Positions 41,758 through 53,016 of a stretch of 64,000 nt of DNA are shown here, in pieces. A program made the position numbers and the translations under genes. Source of the DNA: Harmothoe impar. Lineage: Eukaryota > Annelida > Polychaeta > Phyllodocida > Polynoidae. A model generated the notes under the pieces. It was not told where the DNA came from and searched no databases. It worked only from the letters and a program-made list of their open reading frames with translations. The stretch spans positions 40,020,976-40,084,975 of the forward strand of contig OX381718.1 of the NCBI GenBank assembly GCA_947462335.1, written 5' to 3'. Within the stretch, counting starts at the first letter, position 1; each line of letters opens with the position of its first letter.

Positions 41758-41867
41758 TACAGGAGGAGGAGTACAGAGGGGTGAGCACTGATACCCATCT
41801 ACATCCTGTAGCAGCTTACTGGGGTGTAATACTAGGGGGATGTTGTATCAGTGTGGTTAATCCTGTA

Positions 41868-42063
41868 GGGGCAGCATTGTGATTCAATGCACTATGCCCT
41901 TGGTCTGTCAAGATTCATAAATGTATGCATTCATGATGAGTAGCTTGTCAGTTTGTAAGGGCTGTATTCATCATGCATCATGTCGCCGATCCGACAGGGT
42001 TGATACACTCCCAAAGGGTCGGCATGATGCATTATTAAAGCACTACACGACTCCCAGATGGTT
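41868..42063. repeat. THP palindrome copy 16
   Basis: GATTCAATGCACTATGCCC at the left, hairpin 2 well kept (GGGTCGGCATGATGCA), right end ACTCCCAGATGGTTAAC. Confidence 0.75.
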
Positions 42064-42318
42064 AACTGAAGTAGGTGTTGTTGTTCTAACATAGACGTCT
42101 ATAAATATCTGATTTGATAACATCAGTATTATAGAAATGCGGCGGAGTTATTCATAAAGAGATTTATTGATTTGGACTACGTTGTATAAACAGGAAAGCT
42201 ATAATGGATTCACATACATGGGGACACGATGCCCTTATTATCAGGAGTCAATGCGTGTTAGACATAACAGCTTTGTTTGGGCGCTGCTGGAATAGAGGTG
42301 AATTGAGTAGAGGATGGT

Positions 42319-42356
42319 GGGGGGGGGGAGGGTCGAGTGGGGGGGGGGGGGGGGGT
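42319..42356. repeat. Paired G-tracts
   Basis: Ten and sixteen G residues separated by AGGGTCGAGT; strong quadruplex potential on the + strand. Frames of PPPPP on the minus strand are artefacts. Confidence 0.8.
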
Positions 42357-43008
42357 CCTGTTTTTACGTTGTAGTGTACTTCTGCCACACTGAACCAGGG
42401 TTGTCGAGTATGTACTTAACAATATATCAACATGGCACAGAGGACAGTATTTTTTTGTTGTTTGGTAGAAGTGACATTGGCTTGGTGATGATTGCAAATG
42501 TATTATGTTATGGGGTTTGACAGCTTTAGATTTACAATTCTAGGTGCGTGGTATGTGATAATAAAATAAGTTAGTTTGTATAGAATTGGGTAGGTTTAGG
42601 GATTATGCCTATTGTTACCCACGTTGAGATTCACTGTCTAGCGTTTGTTTACAGCACCTGTTACTAAATACGACACAGTATGGGCCCATAGTGTGCACTA
42701 TTTATTTTATCAACTGGTCATAAATCAGAATAGTTATTTTGGTAGATACGAACAAAGAGTGGTTTGATTAGACTAGACTCGAGCATCATCAGATGCACTA
42801 GGTACAAAGATGTTTTCTTTTTTGTTTTTTGTTTTTTCGTTTTTCAATAGACCTGGAATATTCTTTTCGCCACACTATAGGCCTACATGAAATAAAGTCC
42901 CAACATTAAATTTCTAGAAAATCGAGATACATTCAGTATATGATATATAGCAAACAATACTAGTAGTGTCAAAAGAGCACCATATTTTCATGGGGGCACC
43001 CTATTTTC

Positions 43009-43419
43009 ATGGTGGCTTCTATCGATAGTCTTGGAATTGATGAACATATTCAGTAAAATATGGCTTCTAGCAGTAGTTGGGCCAAATACACCAGGTGCTG
43101 CAAACAACTTTTGTGGTGTTTTAAAGAAAAGTGAAAGGTACGACGTCAAGATATCATGTATGACACCTGAGTGGATTTATCTAGTGCTTCTTGTCAAAGG
43201 TAACCTACAAGGAGCATCTAGATGGGTGTAGACTGTAGAGTCACAGAGCTGTTCAGGCAATACTGGAAATTAAGTGTCTGGCCCAATGGGGACGTCATAC
43301 ATACACTGCATCATATAAGCCAACTTATTCCAACTTATTAAATAGCACATGCTTTATGTATATATTTATGTCAGAATAGTGTTTACCAATACAAAGATTA
43401 TCGATAGAAGCCACCATGA
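43009..43419. mobile_element. ATGGTGGCTTCTATCGATA inverted-repeat element
   Basis: ATGGTGGCTTCTATCGATAG at 43009 returns inverted as TATCGATAGAAGCCACCAT at 43400. It is 411 bp and non-coding. Two TATTTTCATGG phrases precede the left end. Confidence 0.7.
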
Positions 43420-43554
43420 TGATAGATACAGACCTTCACAGTGTCATCCTATGATGTACTATGATATGTGCCCGGAATAGGTGTCACAGAGGTCGGAGAC
43501 ATTTGACCCAGTGTCCCTGATTCTTAGTAACAAAGAGGGTCCACCTTCAGGCAT

Positions 43555-44118
43555 CTCTAACCCTTTAAGGGCCGCACACTTCTTTAATGTGCTATGCTGT
43601 CATGATGTTCATGCATCATGTCAACCCGTCTGGAGGGTATCAACCACATGAGGTTTGTTGGCATGATGCTTGAATGCAGCAATGAAAAGTCACCCACCAG
43701 GACCAGAGGCCTAGGAAAGTACTCATTGGGGGGGGGGGGGCACTCCAACCAGCTTTAGGTATCCGCTATTATGCGTGATGTATCATATTTACACACGTAT
43801 ATTGGATTATATAGAAAGGTAGTATTTGAGACCCCTTTATTTCTGATTGGGGGCCCAGTCACCTGTGCCCCCACTCTTCCCTATGCGGGAGAGGTAAGAA
43901 TTGGAAATTGTGTGTATTATTATTACAGGTCTTGAAAAAGAAATGGGGGGGGGGGCAAACATATTCAGCCCCCCCCCTCCTCTGTGATTGGGGTGCCCCG
44001 CCCCTTGCCCCCCCCCCCCTTTCCTACGCCACTGAGGGCTGCATTCATGCCCCATGGCGACCAAGCGCATACATGTATAACGCATTACAGGCTGAGGCAC
44101 TATGCGGCCCTTAAAGGA
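43555..44118. repeat. THP palindrome copy 17, split by the element at 43704
   Basis: The left part 43555-43703 runs from CCCTTTAAGGGCCGCACAC into hairpin 3. The right part 44035-44118 resumes AGGGCTGCATTCATGC and ends GCACTATGCGGCCCTTAAAG. Confidence 0.9.
43704..44034. mobile_element. CAGTGGCGTAG-ended element, copy 2
   Basis: Diverged start CAGAGGCCTAGGAAAG; clean end CTTTCCTACGCCACTG. Flanks AGGAC / AGGGC are compatible with a 5-bp duplication with one change. The interior GCAAACATATTCAGCCCCCC is shared with copy 3. Confidence 0.85.
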
Positions 44119-44273
44119 CTGCCACACATGTACAGAGGTGTGATCTAGTTATGTGACCCTATTCCGCCTCTACCTGTATAGTAGTAGCAAGGGATCCACC
44201 TAGATATTACTGCCACTCACCTAGATACGCAGAGGTTAAGGCTACAATAATGAGCCACTCGGGTTAATGACCG

Positions 44274-44596
44274 CAGAGACATAGGAAGCAAATCTTCATT
44301 GGGGGTCCCACTTCAACCAACCTGAAGTATCGGCTTTTATGCATGATGTATCATAAACATGCTTATATTGGATTGTATAGAAAAGAGTCCCATTTCTTTC
44401 TGGTTGGGGGCCGCCCAGGCCGCTCTTCCCCGATATTTCCCTTTGCGGGAGAGGTATAAAGATTGGAAATTGTGTGCATCATTTTACAGGATTTGACAAA
44501 AAGAAATTGGAGGGGGGGGGGGGGCAAACATATTCAGACCCCACCCTCCTAGGGCGGGGGCTGCCCCCTACCCCCCCCCCCTTTCCTACGCCACTG
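44274..44596. mobile_element. CAGTGGCGTAG-ended element, copy 3, perfect 5-bp duplication
   Basis: Starts CAGAGACATAGGAAGC and ends CCTTTCCTACGCCACTG. GACCG lies on both sides (44269-44273, 44597-44601). The body matches copy 2 throughout (TTATGCRTGATGTATCATA, TGCGGGAGAGGTA, GCAAACATATTCAG). Confidence 0.9.
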
Positions 44597-44601
44597 GACC
44601 G

Positions 44602-45250
44602 TAAACCTTCCAGGTAAAGTAAGGGGCGGCATATTGATATTGCAATATCTTTTTGCCATGATGCACCAACACAGTCAGTGCTACCCGATCTGTGTTCTTT
44701 TCTACCAAATTATGTCAATATTTTCAAAAATTTCAAAAATTTTCCTCAAAGTCCCAGCAAATTTCTCACATCATCACTTTTGACACTCAGAATAGCCCAC
44801 CGTTTTGTCAGTCTTCAAAAAAGTGCCGGCCTCATGAAAGCACTGAGGGTATGGGAGCTTCCAATTTATAAGCACTGGGGCCCTTAAACTCAACGGTATG
44901 TAGGTCAAGTGTCTGAGGTTTCACTATTATCACTCACCAGCAAGTATCGTGAGACATTTACACTAAAACACCTTACAAATGGATGTATTTGTTGCAAGGT
45001 AGTAAATTGTAGGTAAAAAAGTACCCAGGATTAAATGCATACAATTAGTTTACACCAACATTTTTTTTGTAATAAAGTTGAAAACGATCCAGGGTGGGGG
45101 GGGGGGGGGGGCGTTTTTTTTAAACCTATTCCGAGGGAGGGGCAATTATTTTTGACGTGTTCGATTTGCCAAACGCTCACCCCCACTCCTGCCATAAATA
45201 ATGAATCCTCCCTTAGTGTTTTTGCCACAGCCAACTGCCAAACATTGCAT
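44602..45250. other. Unassigned; possible THP remnant at left
   Basis: Faint THP words (GCCATGATGCACCAAC near 44655, GAAAGCACTGAGGG near 44836); otherwise nothing. A 16-G tract near 45097. Confidence 0.35.
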
Positions 45251-45254
45251 ACTA

Positions 45255-46089
45255 CACTGTAAAAAAAATGTCGTCAAAATGACGTTGAATCACCGGCAAC
45301 TTTTGGGACATAACTTTCACTGTTTTTTTAACGGTGACGGCACCGTTAATTTTTACGCAGAATCACTGTTCATTTTACACAGAATCACTGTTGATTTTAC
45401 GTTGAATCACGGTTAATTTTACGTTAAATCAGCATTAATAGATTCACAGTATTCAAATATACAGAGAATATTCGATAAGCCTCACAGGGAGTCTGATTAC
45501 GGTGACTTTAGTTACGGATAAGCCATACCCTAACTTTGTCCTTATCCTATACGCACCACTGACGATCTGACTTGCATACTAGCCCTGGCCTATACAAGAG
45601 GTTTTACTCTATAGGATTGATACAAGGCAGAGTTTCCAGAGGTGAGGATATATGCATAGTATATTACCACAAAATAGGTGTATAGATCCAGACAGCTACT
45701 TTCTTCTGGATATTATCAAGTGATCATGGTATTTTGTCAAACCTATCACAAGAATTTTGTTAAATTGTCAAACATATAGATTAATTGAAAATTACCCTTA
45801 TTTCAACATGTATACTCCACTTCAAGGGCTCACACTCTCCAGAAAAATCTTCTAACAAACCAGGCCACCTATCTATGGCCAGATCCACTATATGTGGCTC
45901 CCTCTGGGATTTGACATTAGAAGATGAATTTACGTTGAATCATTGTAATCCAAACCAGGTTAGCATTTAACAAGGATCCACTGTGAAATGGCTGATATTC
46001 ACAGTGCTTCATTGTATTCCAAATAACGGTGAATCAGCGTTAAATTTTACAGAGTGAATCTGTAAAAAGTACATCTATTTTTTACAGTG
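45255..46089. mobile_element. TA-flanked CACTG element with AATCACNGTTAATTTTAC subterminal repeats
   Basis: TA-CACTGTAAAAAAAATG at 45253 and (reverse) TA-CACTGTAAAAAATAGATG ending 46091. Words AATCACNGTTRATTTTAC and TACGTTGAATCA are repeated six or more times at 45280-45430 and again at 45930-46050. 835 bp, no coding capacity. Same terminal form as 15884 and 63769. Confidence 0.8.
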
Positions 46090-46340
46090 TAGTCAAGCTA
46101 CCCTGTGGTGACATGGCCTTGCATCGCTGTCCAGTAACTAAAGGCCATAGGCTGAGAAGTGACCTTTATCGTACAGCTAGGCACTGTTTTAGGATCAGCA
46201 GGACGTCTGTGTCTGTCTATACTGCCTGATGGTACTGGCACCTGCCCTTGACTTCTCTCTGACCTCTAGGACATGTCCATGTGTCAGGCCATAGTGACCT
46301 GTTCTTATAATAAGAGGGCAGAGGATGGGACAAACACTTA

Positions 46341-46533
46341 GGATAGATTGACCACGTACCCTTGAGATGTACACCCCAATATAGTCATTCATGTATGATA
46401 AAAGCCTTTTTTTCCCACAGTATATTCTTTCCAGCAAGGACAAATAGAGACAATCCCATGAATGAATAACTACACACATGTAATTAAGGTGGACATCTCA
46501 GGGTACGTGGTTGAATCTATGTCAATCTACCCT
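46341..46533. mobile_element. Short inverted-repeat MITE (GATTGACCACGTACCC)
   Basis: GGATAGATTGACCACGTACC with CTTGAGATGTACACC at the left pairs with GGTGGACATCTCAGGGTACG, TGGTTGAATC and GTCAATCTACCC at the right. About 193 bp. The GGGTAGATT end resembles that of 63442. Confidence 0.75.
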
Positions 46534-46599
46534 ACATTGCTAGGGCTCAGACTAAAAGGTCGTGGGTTATTATTGTATGATTCGACCTAACTGCACAAC

Positions 46600-46812
46600 G
46601 TTTTAAGCTGTTATGCATTTTGTTGTCATGATGCATGAATGCAGCCCTGTTGATTCTATTCGTCAGGAGTGCAGTGATGCATCATTCCGACCCTATAGGG
46701 TTGATACACTCCTGAAGGGCTGGTATGATTCATGAACACATAATTTAACAGGGCTGCACTCATGCGTCATGAGAAGACAAAGGATATAGCGCATTAACAC
46801 ACTAGACATTTG
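46600..46812. repeat. THP palindrome copy 18
   Basis: TTTTGTTGTCATGATGCATG, hairpin 2 remnant (CCGACCCTATAGGGTTG), right end AAAGGATATAGCGCATTAAC. Confidence 0.8.
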
Positions 46813-47170
46813 TATATGGCCTAAATATACATTACAAGCTAAATATACATTACTAACTAACAAACGGATTTCCTATGATAAAGGGCCTGTCAATTGATAA
46901 GGAAATGACTAATGGAAGTCTACATTGGGTCTATTTCATAACTTGATTTTGGGTCGATTGAGGTAGTAATGTATCTTTAAATAGGGCTAAAAAGGGGCTG
47001 TAGCAATTGTCTTTATTTCCGAACCTGGAAAATCCTTAACATCCCCACGTGGATTACTAGGCATCAGGCGGATGGCGAATCCCAGTTCCCACAACTAGAG
47101 GGATCAGTTGTACTTTTATCAGGAAGTACACAAGACAATAGGCACATGGGGCATGCTGAGACGTAGTTTT
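46813..47170. other. Unassigned sequence
   Basis: AAATATACATTAC occurs twice near 46825-46855; otherwise nothing recognised. Confidence 0.4.
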
Positions 47171-47420
47171 AACCCTTTGAGGACTGCATAGTGCTTTAAT
47201 GATTATGTGTTGTGCCTTTGGTTGTCGCGATGATGTATGTGTACAACCCATGGTGCTTTCAAGCGTCGTATCGAGCCTACTGGGTTGATACACTCCCGAT
47301 GGGTTGGCATGATGCATGGAAGCAGCAATGGCGAGTTACGCACCCTCGGGTATACACTAGAGCTGCATCCATGCATCATTAAGATGAACGGCATATTGTA
47401 TTAAAGTACCTAAAGGGTTA
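47171..47420. repeat. THP palindrome copy 19, near full length
   Basis: AACCCTTTGAGGACTGCATA at the left; GTTGATACACTCCCGATGGG in hairpin 2; TACCTAAAGGGTTAAG at the right. Confidence 0.85.
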
Positions 47421-47689
47421 AGCAGTTGGTGGTGAGGTCGGAAAGGAAGACGTGTGTTTCAGACAAGATCAGATCGGACATCTGAGGAAGGTAGAAGGGA
47501 TTAAAATGAGTCATTTAATCGCTCCATAAAAAGTGGAAAAAAATTGTATTCTTCCAACAGGATATCCCTTTGAGTCTAAACACTCGAAAACATTCGCGAT
47601 GTGTATTAAAATGCACAATTCGGGGCTATACAGTCTGTGAGTAGGCGCCTCAGTTCACGAGTCAATTTTACAATTTCTGCATACGTTTG

Positions 47690-47784
47690 AGGCCTAACGA
47701 AATCGCAATAAAACAAAGTCCGACCCTTCCTACCCTAGATTCTCACACCATGTAACATGAAACAGACCCTTTTTGGCCTAAAGG
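47690..47784. repeat. Right end of a GGCCAAAAA..GTTTGTTTCAGG element
   Basis: TCCGACCCTTCCTACCCTAG, CATGTAACATGAAACAGACC and TTTTTGGCC; the left end was not found. Confidence 0.6.
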
Positions 47785-47924
47785 TAAATAGGGGGAGGTC
47801 CCTGGGAGAGCACTGATAGCGACCTGAACCTGGCCCAGTCTCAGGCTACCACTGTGTACCAGGCCTTCTCAGAAGGGAACCAGCCCCCTGACTTCTACCT
47901 AATACAACCAGTACTATGCAGACT

Positions 47925-48152
47925 AACCCTTTAAGGGTCGCATACTGCATTAATGTATTGCATTGTATGGCCTTGATCGGAATTATGCATGAATACACTC
48001 GCCAGGGCTGTTCCCAAGTATCAATCAACCCCATAGGTTCAGATGATGCTTGAATGCAGCACTGATGAGTTACTCACCAGGGTTGCATTCATGCATAATG
48101 ATGAAGACAAAGGGTAGGGTACATTAAAGCACTATGCGGTCCTTAAAGGGTT
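47925..48152. repeat. THP palindrome copy 20
   Basis: AACCCTTTAAGGGTCGCATA at the left; ACTATGCGGTCCTTAAAGGG at the right; hairpin 1 shortened. Confidence 0.85.
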
Positions 48153-48829
48153 AAGCTGGCTTAGCCTCAATAGCCCCAGCTGGGTGCTGATGGACCTGGG
48201 ACCTGGTGAGATCTGCCCGGAGGGTCACACAAAACATGTTTATTGTGCATATGGCTTTAACCATAATAAAACATATTTCATTATTCTTATCAACTACAAA
48301 GATGTTTCCTGTTCAGTACAAACAATTAGGGGGTGTATTGTAAGAGCTACTGAGGTTATGCATCCTGTGGTTTAATCATTGTGTTGCTGTATTGTTTGAA
48401 ATGTTTTATCACTTGTTTTGTATTAAGTTTTTGTTTTTGAGATTAAGTAAAAATTAACCTATAAATTCCTTTTTCGCTTCAAACGACGTACATCCCTATT
48501 ACGAAAGCAATATTAATGCCAAACACATGGCACCTAACGTGCATAAAGGAATGAAGAGAAGCGTCGTCAACAACAAGTAGAAAGGTTTCTGATTTTGGTT
48601 CATTATCCATAGGAAGTGAGATATGGAATCTGGATATCCGAAACACTGAAATTAGGAAGGAAACAAAAGAAGACATTGGAAGTTATATTAATTATATGTA
48701 CATGTGCGGATGAATTCACATTAAATAATTATTATAAGTAATATTTCCGATCTCCTAAAACATGCAAGGAAATACCGGGAGGGAAGTGCCCCACATCTAA
48801 ACGGATAAGCCATTTACCGTAGATTTGCA
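48153..48829. other. Unassigned sequence
   Basis: AT-rich; no gene recognised. Confidence 0.4.
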
Positions 48830-48930
48830 CAGTGCGTCAAGGCTATACGTCCTTTGTCGTCATGATGCATGATGCGTGAATGCACTAGGTCCTGGCTTCC
48901 GACGGCAAAGGACGTATATCGCACGTCATA
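48830..48930. repeat. THP palindrome copy 21, internally deleted
   Basis: CCTTTGTCGTCATGATGCAT is followed after 45 bp by GACGGCAAAGGACG, so most hairpins are missing. Confidence 0.7.
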
Positions 48931-48937
48931 CCACAGT

Positions 48938-49125
48938 TTACTGGCAGAACAAAATAGACTGTCTGTCTGTATAAGTCAGATATGGATACGTGTACATAGC
49001 TGCATAAGTGTTATAAGCCTTGGGAAATGGTAATTATCCTCGTCTGGCGCCTTGGACAATCAATCTGTCCTTGGCTTAAAACACTTAAATAAATACAGCG
49101 ACTCACTTGTACCATATCTACTACT
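48938..49125. repeat. CTCACTTGTACCATATCTAC family, copy 3
   Basis: Same phrase order as the copies at 11215 and 39586. Confidence 0.75.
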
Positions 49126-49298
49126 CAAAGCATATAATACCCGGTACATGCGGCGATTAGGGTTAACTGTAATCTGTCATCTTCATCTTCTTGCAAATTC
49201 TCTATGCATGCCCCTCCCCTTGTTCAATCACATAACAACATGACTCGATGACGGTACTCACCTATACTGTCACACTACTGCCCCCCTAAAACAAACTA

Positions 49299-51553
49299 CA
49301 CTGATAATAATGGACCTGGAAATGTTAGTCACTACGGACTACATTTCTATAGTCACATGAATGTAGCAAAAACGACTATACCAAGTTAGTCACCTATGTC
49401 TATAGTGAGTTAGTCATATAGTCAACCTATAGTCAGCCATTAAATCGGCTGATTTGGGCTATATAGTCAAGTGACTATGAATTTAATGGTTTCATGGTCT
49501 AAAGTAGTCAACATGACGAATAGATATAGTCAATCATGAGAAATAAGGGAAACTTAAGTACTGAAGGCAGGTCAAGGTTCAGCAGGGTAGACATGGCTAG
49601 GATAAGGCAGGGCAGGGGACAGGCTAGGATAAGGCAGGGTGGGGGGCAGGCTAGGATGAGGCAGTGCAGGGGACAGGCGAGGATAAGGCAGGCCAGGGGA
49701 TAAGCTAGGATAAGGCAGGACAGGGGACAAGCTAGGATAAGGCAGGGCAGGGGCTAGGCTAGTAGGATAGGGCAGGGCAGGGCAGGGCAGGGACAGGCTA
49801 GGATGAGGCAGGGCAGGGGACAGGCTAAATAAGGCAGGCCAGGGGACAAGCTAGGATAAGGCAAGGCAGGGGACAGGCTAGGATAATGGCAGATCAGGTG
49901 ACAGGCCAGGATAAGGCAGACCAGGGGACAAGCTAGGATAAGGCAGGGCAGGGGACAAACTAGGATAAGGCAGGGCAGGGGCCAGGCTAGTAGGATAGGG
50001 CAGGGCAGGGACAGGCTAGGACGAGGCAGGGCAGGGGACAGGCAAGGATAAGGCAGGGCAGGGATAAAGCTAGGATAAGGCAGGGCAGGTGACAGGCCAG
50101 GATAAAGCAGGGCAGGGGACAGGCTAGGATAAGGCAAGGCAGGGGACAGGCTCGGATAAGGCAGGGCAGGTGGCAGGCTAGGATAAGGCAGGCCAGGGGA
50201 CAGGCTAGGATAAGGCAGGCCAGGGGACAGGCTAGGATAAGGCAGGCCAGGGGATAAGCTAGGATAAGGCAGGACAGGGGACAAGCTAGGATTAGGCAGG
50301 GCAGAGGCTAGGCTAGTAGGATAGGGCAGGGCAGGGCAGGGCAGGGACAGGCTAGGATGAGGCAGGGCAGGGGACAGGCTAAATAAGGCAGGCCAGGGGA
50401 CAAGCTAGGATAAGGCAAGGCAGGGGACAGGCTAGGATAACGGCAGATCAGGTGACAGGCCAGGATAAGGCAGGCCAGGGGACAAGCTAGGATAAGGCAG
50501 GGCAGGGGACAAACTAGGATAAGGCAGGGCAGGGGCCAGGCTAGTAGGATAGGGCAGGGCAGGGACAGGCTAGGACGAGGCAGGGCAGGGGACAGGCAAG
50601 GATAAGGCAGGGCAGGGGTAAAGCTAGGATAAGGCAGGGCAGGTGACAGGCCAGGATAAAGCAGGGCAGGGGACAGGCTAGGATAAGGCAAGGCAGGTGA
50701 CAGGCTCGGATAAGGCAGGGCAGGGGACAAGCTAGGATAAGGCAGGCCAGGGGACAGGCTAGGATAAGGCAAGGCAGGGGACAGGCTAGGATAAGGCAGA
50801 GCAGGTGAAAGGCTAGGATAAGGCAGGCCAGGTGACAGGCTAGGATAAGGCAGGGCAGGGGACAGGCTAGGATAAGGCAGGCCAGGGGACAAGCTAGGAT
50901 AAGGCAGGGCAGGTGACAGGCCAGGATAAAACAGGGCAGGGACAGGCTAGGATGAGGCAGGGCAGGGGACAGGCTAGGATAAGGCAGGGCAGGTGGCAGG
51001 CTAGGATAAGGCAGGCCAGGGGACAGGCTAGGATAAGGCAGGCCAGGGGACAGGCTAGGATAAGGCAGGCCAGGGGACAAGCTAGGATAAGACAGGCCAG
51101 GGGACAGGCTAGGATAAGTCAGAGCAGGTGACAGGCTCCTGTGTAGGCCTATCATGCTCTGTCAGTCTAGACATACACTGTTCATGTATGTCTATGTGAT
51201 CAAAATTGGAACAAATTACCATGATAACTCTATCAAACATGAGAACTCATGCACCCTATAACATCTTAAGTTGCCATAGTCAACTATAACATAACATATA
51301 ACAAACAGGGATATCCATAGAACAGTGGTTTAGGAGAGGATGTGCCTACCTGAAGTCCATGGACCATTCAAATTTGAATGCTAACTGTTTCCTGTGCACA
51401 CATTCCTGTGACATCATCAATTTGTGTGATCCACATATAGTCACTACTGACTATCTTTATGACTAATATGTGACTAAGTTGTATAGTCTCCTGACTACGG
51501 GGGTAAAAATATGATGGTATAGTCAGTACTGACTATAGGTTTTATTATCAGTG
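49299..51553. mobile_element. TA-flanked CACTG element carrying a minisatellite
   Basis: TA-CACTGATAATAA at 49297 and TTATTATCAGTG-TA ending 51555. Subterminal zones on both sides (49330-49545, 51430-51540) are filled with AGTCACTATAGT / ACTATAGTCA words found nowhere else in the window. The 1.6-kb minisatellite lies between them. 2255 bp, no transposase. Confidence 0.75.
49565..51137. repeat. 26-bp minisatellite GGACAGGCTAGGATAAGGCAGGGCAG with 554-bp periodicity
   Basis: About 58 units. The landmark GGCTAGTAGG occurs at 49757, 49985, 50311 and 50539: the pairs are exactly 554 bp apart, so a block of about 21 units was duplicated. Long minus-strand frames (LPYPSLSPA) and the shorter plus-strand frame are repeat translations with no start or splice context. 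Confidence 0.95.
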
Positions 51554-51555
51554 TA

Positions 51556-52426
51556 CCAACCCTCATAAATGCAGCGGACAGCCTCCTGATTTTTTACACT
51601 TGTACACGTAGATTTATAAGCTACTGTCCTTGTAATTTTTGGGAACCATGTACATGTATTACTACTTTTAATATATTTACTGATGCAAATAGTACAGTGG
51701 ACATGGATTTTTTTTCTTTATATTTTATCAATTACACCTTACTGAGACCCACTTACTGCCCCCTCTTCTAGCGTTACCGCCCCCTATTTTAGAAGGTGCC
51801 TAATGTCACTGCACCCTTATTTTGGGACTCACTGCTACCGTTTTTGAGGGTCGTCCGGCAGTGGGTATATCCATTTCAGCCCTGAGTACCCAGGAACCCG
51901 AGGTGGTCAAGGTTCCCACTAGTTTCCAGGGACAATCTTAACTGAGGAATAATTCTTAAAACTGACAAATTTAGTACCATAAATTGCCACAGATAACCCA
52001 CATTTCGCGTGTAACTGCACCCAGAATTGTTTTAAAATCTAAGTGTCAACTGGTGCAATCTAGTGTCTTTTGTAGCATTTTTGATTTTTTTTCAAACAGA
52101 CTTTTAACTGATATTTTCTCAAAATCTAGAAAATAACAGATAAAATATGACAATTTATTCTAAAACTGACAATTAACTTTTAAAGCAAATAAAACCTAGC
52201 TGACGGGCATGCCCCGGTCAGGTGACCCGCTTTACATCCACAGACCCAGACAAACTGTGCCTTTAAATATTCTTTTTTTCTCTTTTTGCTGCCAGTCTGT
52301 GTTTGGGTTCCATGAAAGGGTGGGCAACACCGACAAGGTGACTACATAAAACACCCACAACAAACATCTTCCACTTACCAGCGCAATATCTGAACCACGC
52401 TATTGAGGTTTACTGCGTTTTAACCT
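51556..52426. other. Unassigned; contains a CCGTAAAT-type repeat end
   Basis: AGTACCATAAATTGCCACA and TTTCGCGTGTAACTGCACCC near 51970-52022 match 25205-25310. The rest is ordinary sequence. Confidence 0.45.
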
Positions 52427-52650
52427 GTAACCATTTCAGGACGGCATGCCGCTAAAATGTGACAATTGTCTTCATGATGCACCAATGCAGCTCGGGGAGT
52501 GACTTGCCGGGGGTGTATTGGTGCATCATGCCGACAGTGGGGTCGGCAGGATGCTTGAATGCAGCATTGGCGAGTAACTCGCCAGGGATGCATTCATGCA
52601 TAATGACGACCAGGGGCATTAATACATTCTACCGCCCTTAAAGGGTTAAG
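52427..52650. repeat. THP palindrome copy 22, near full length
   Basis: ATGCCGCTAAAATGTGACAA subtype; hairpin 3 GGCGAGTAACTCGCCAGGG is intact; right end CGCCCTTAAAGGGTTAA. Confidence 0.9.
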
Positions 52651-52675
52651 AGCCGCATAGTGCTTGCTAGGTGTC

Positions 52676-52815
52676 CTTCACTCTAAGAACAGTGTGTTGT
52701 GGGAACATGCTTTAAGAGTAACACATGAATTTGCAACACATTTTGAGATTTTACAGACATATGAATTGTAACACACTTTTTGTCAACTCACTTACCTGCT
52801 TACACACTTGTGGTC
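52676..52815. repeat. AACACA-rich fragment, possible solo CACTCTAAGAA end
   Basis: CACTCTAAGAACAGTGTG followed by GTAACACA / GCAACACA / GTAACACAC. It resembles the subterminal style of the CACTG elements but has no TA flank or partner end. Confidence 0.35.
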
Positions 52816-52829
52816 AGAGAGGTGTGTAT

Positions 52830-53016
52830 GTGTTAGATAGACTACACTAGTACCCTGGTATGCGTCATAACCACTGCCCCACAAGGCCGAGACGAGGTGT
52901 TATACACCGAGTCGATGACCAGTGGGCAGTGGTTATGAAGGCATACCAGGGTACAGGTGTAGTCTATCTGATTCAACCCTCGGTTATGTCAGTGTATACG
53001 ATATACCCAAGGTGTG
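52830..53016. repeat. Shared-tip hairpin 5 with conserved flank (inverted relative to hairpin 3)
   Basis: Outer arms AGATAGACTACAC / GTGTAGTCTATCT, middle arms TACCCTGGTATGC / GCATACCAGGGTA (unlike hairpin 3), inner arms AACCACTGCCC / GGGCAGTGGTT. On the minus strand the loop reads GACTCGGTGTATAACACCTC then GTCT. The right flank GGTTATGTCAGTGTATACGA matches the flank of hairpin 3. Confidence 0.9.

Noticed and set aside
46195..46479. 94-codon minus-strand frame
   Set aside because: It overlaps the inverted-repeat MITE at 46341-46533 and has no protein-like features.
49754..51155. Long open frames rich in Pro, Leu and Tyr on the minus strand, and Gly/Arg/Gln on the plus strand
   Set aside because: They are translations of the 26-bp minisatellite in several frames, with no splice or start context.
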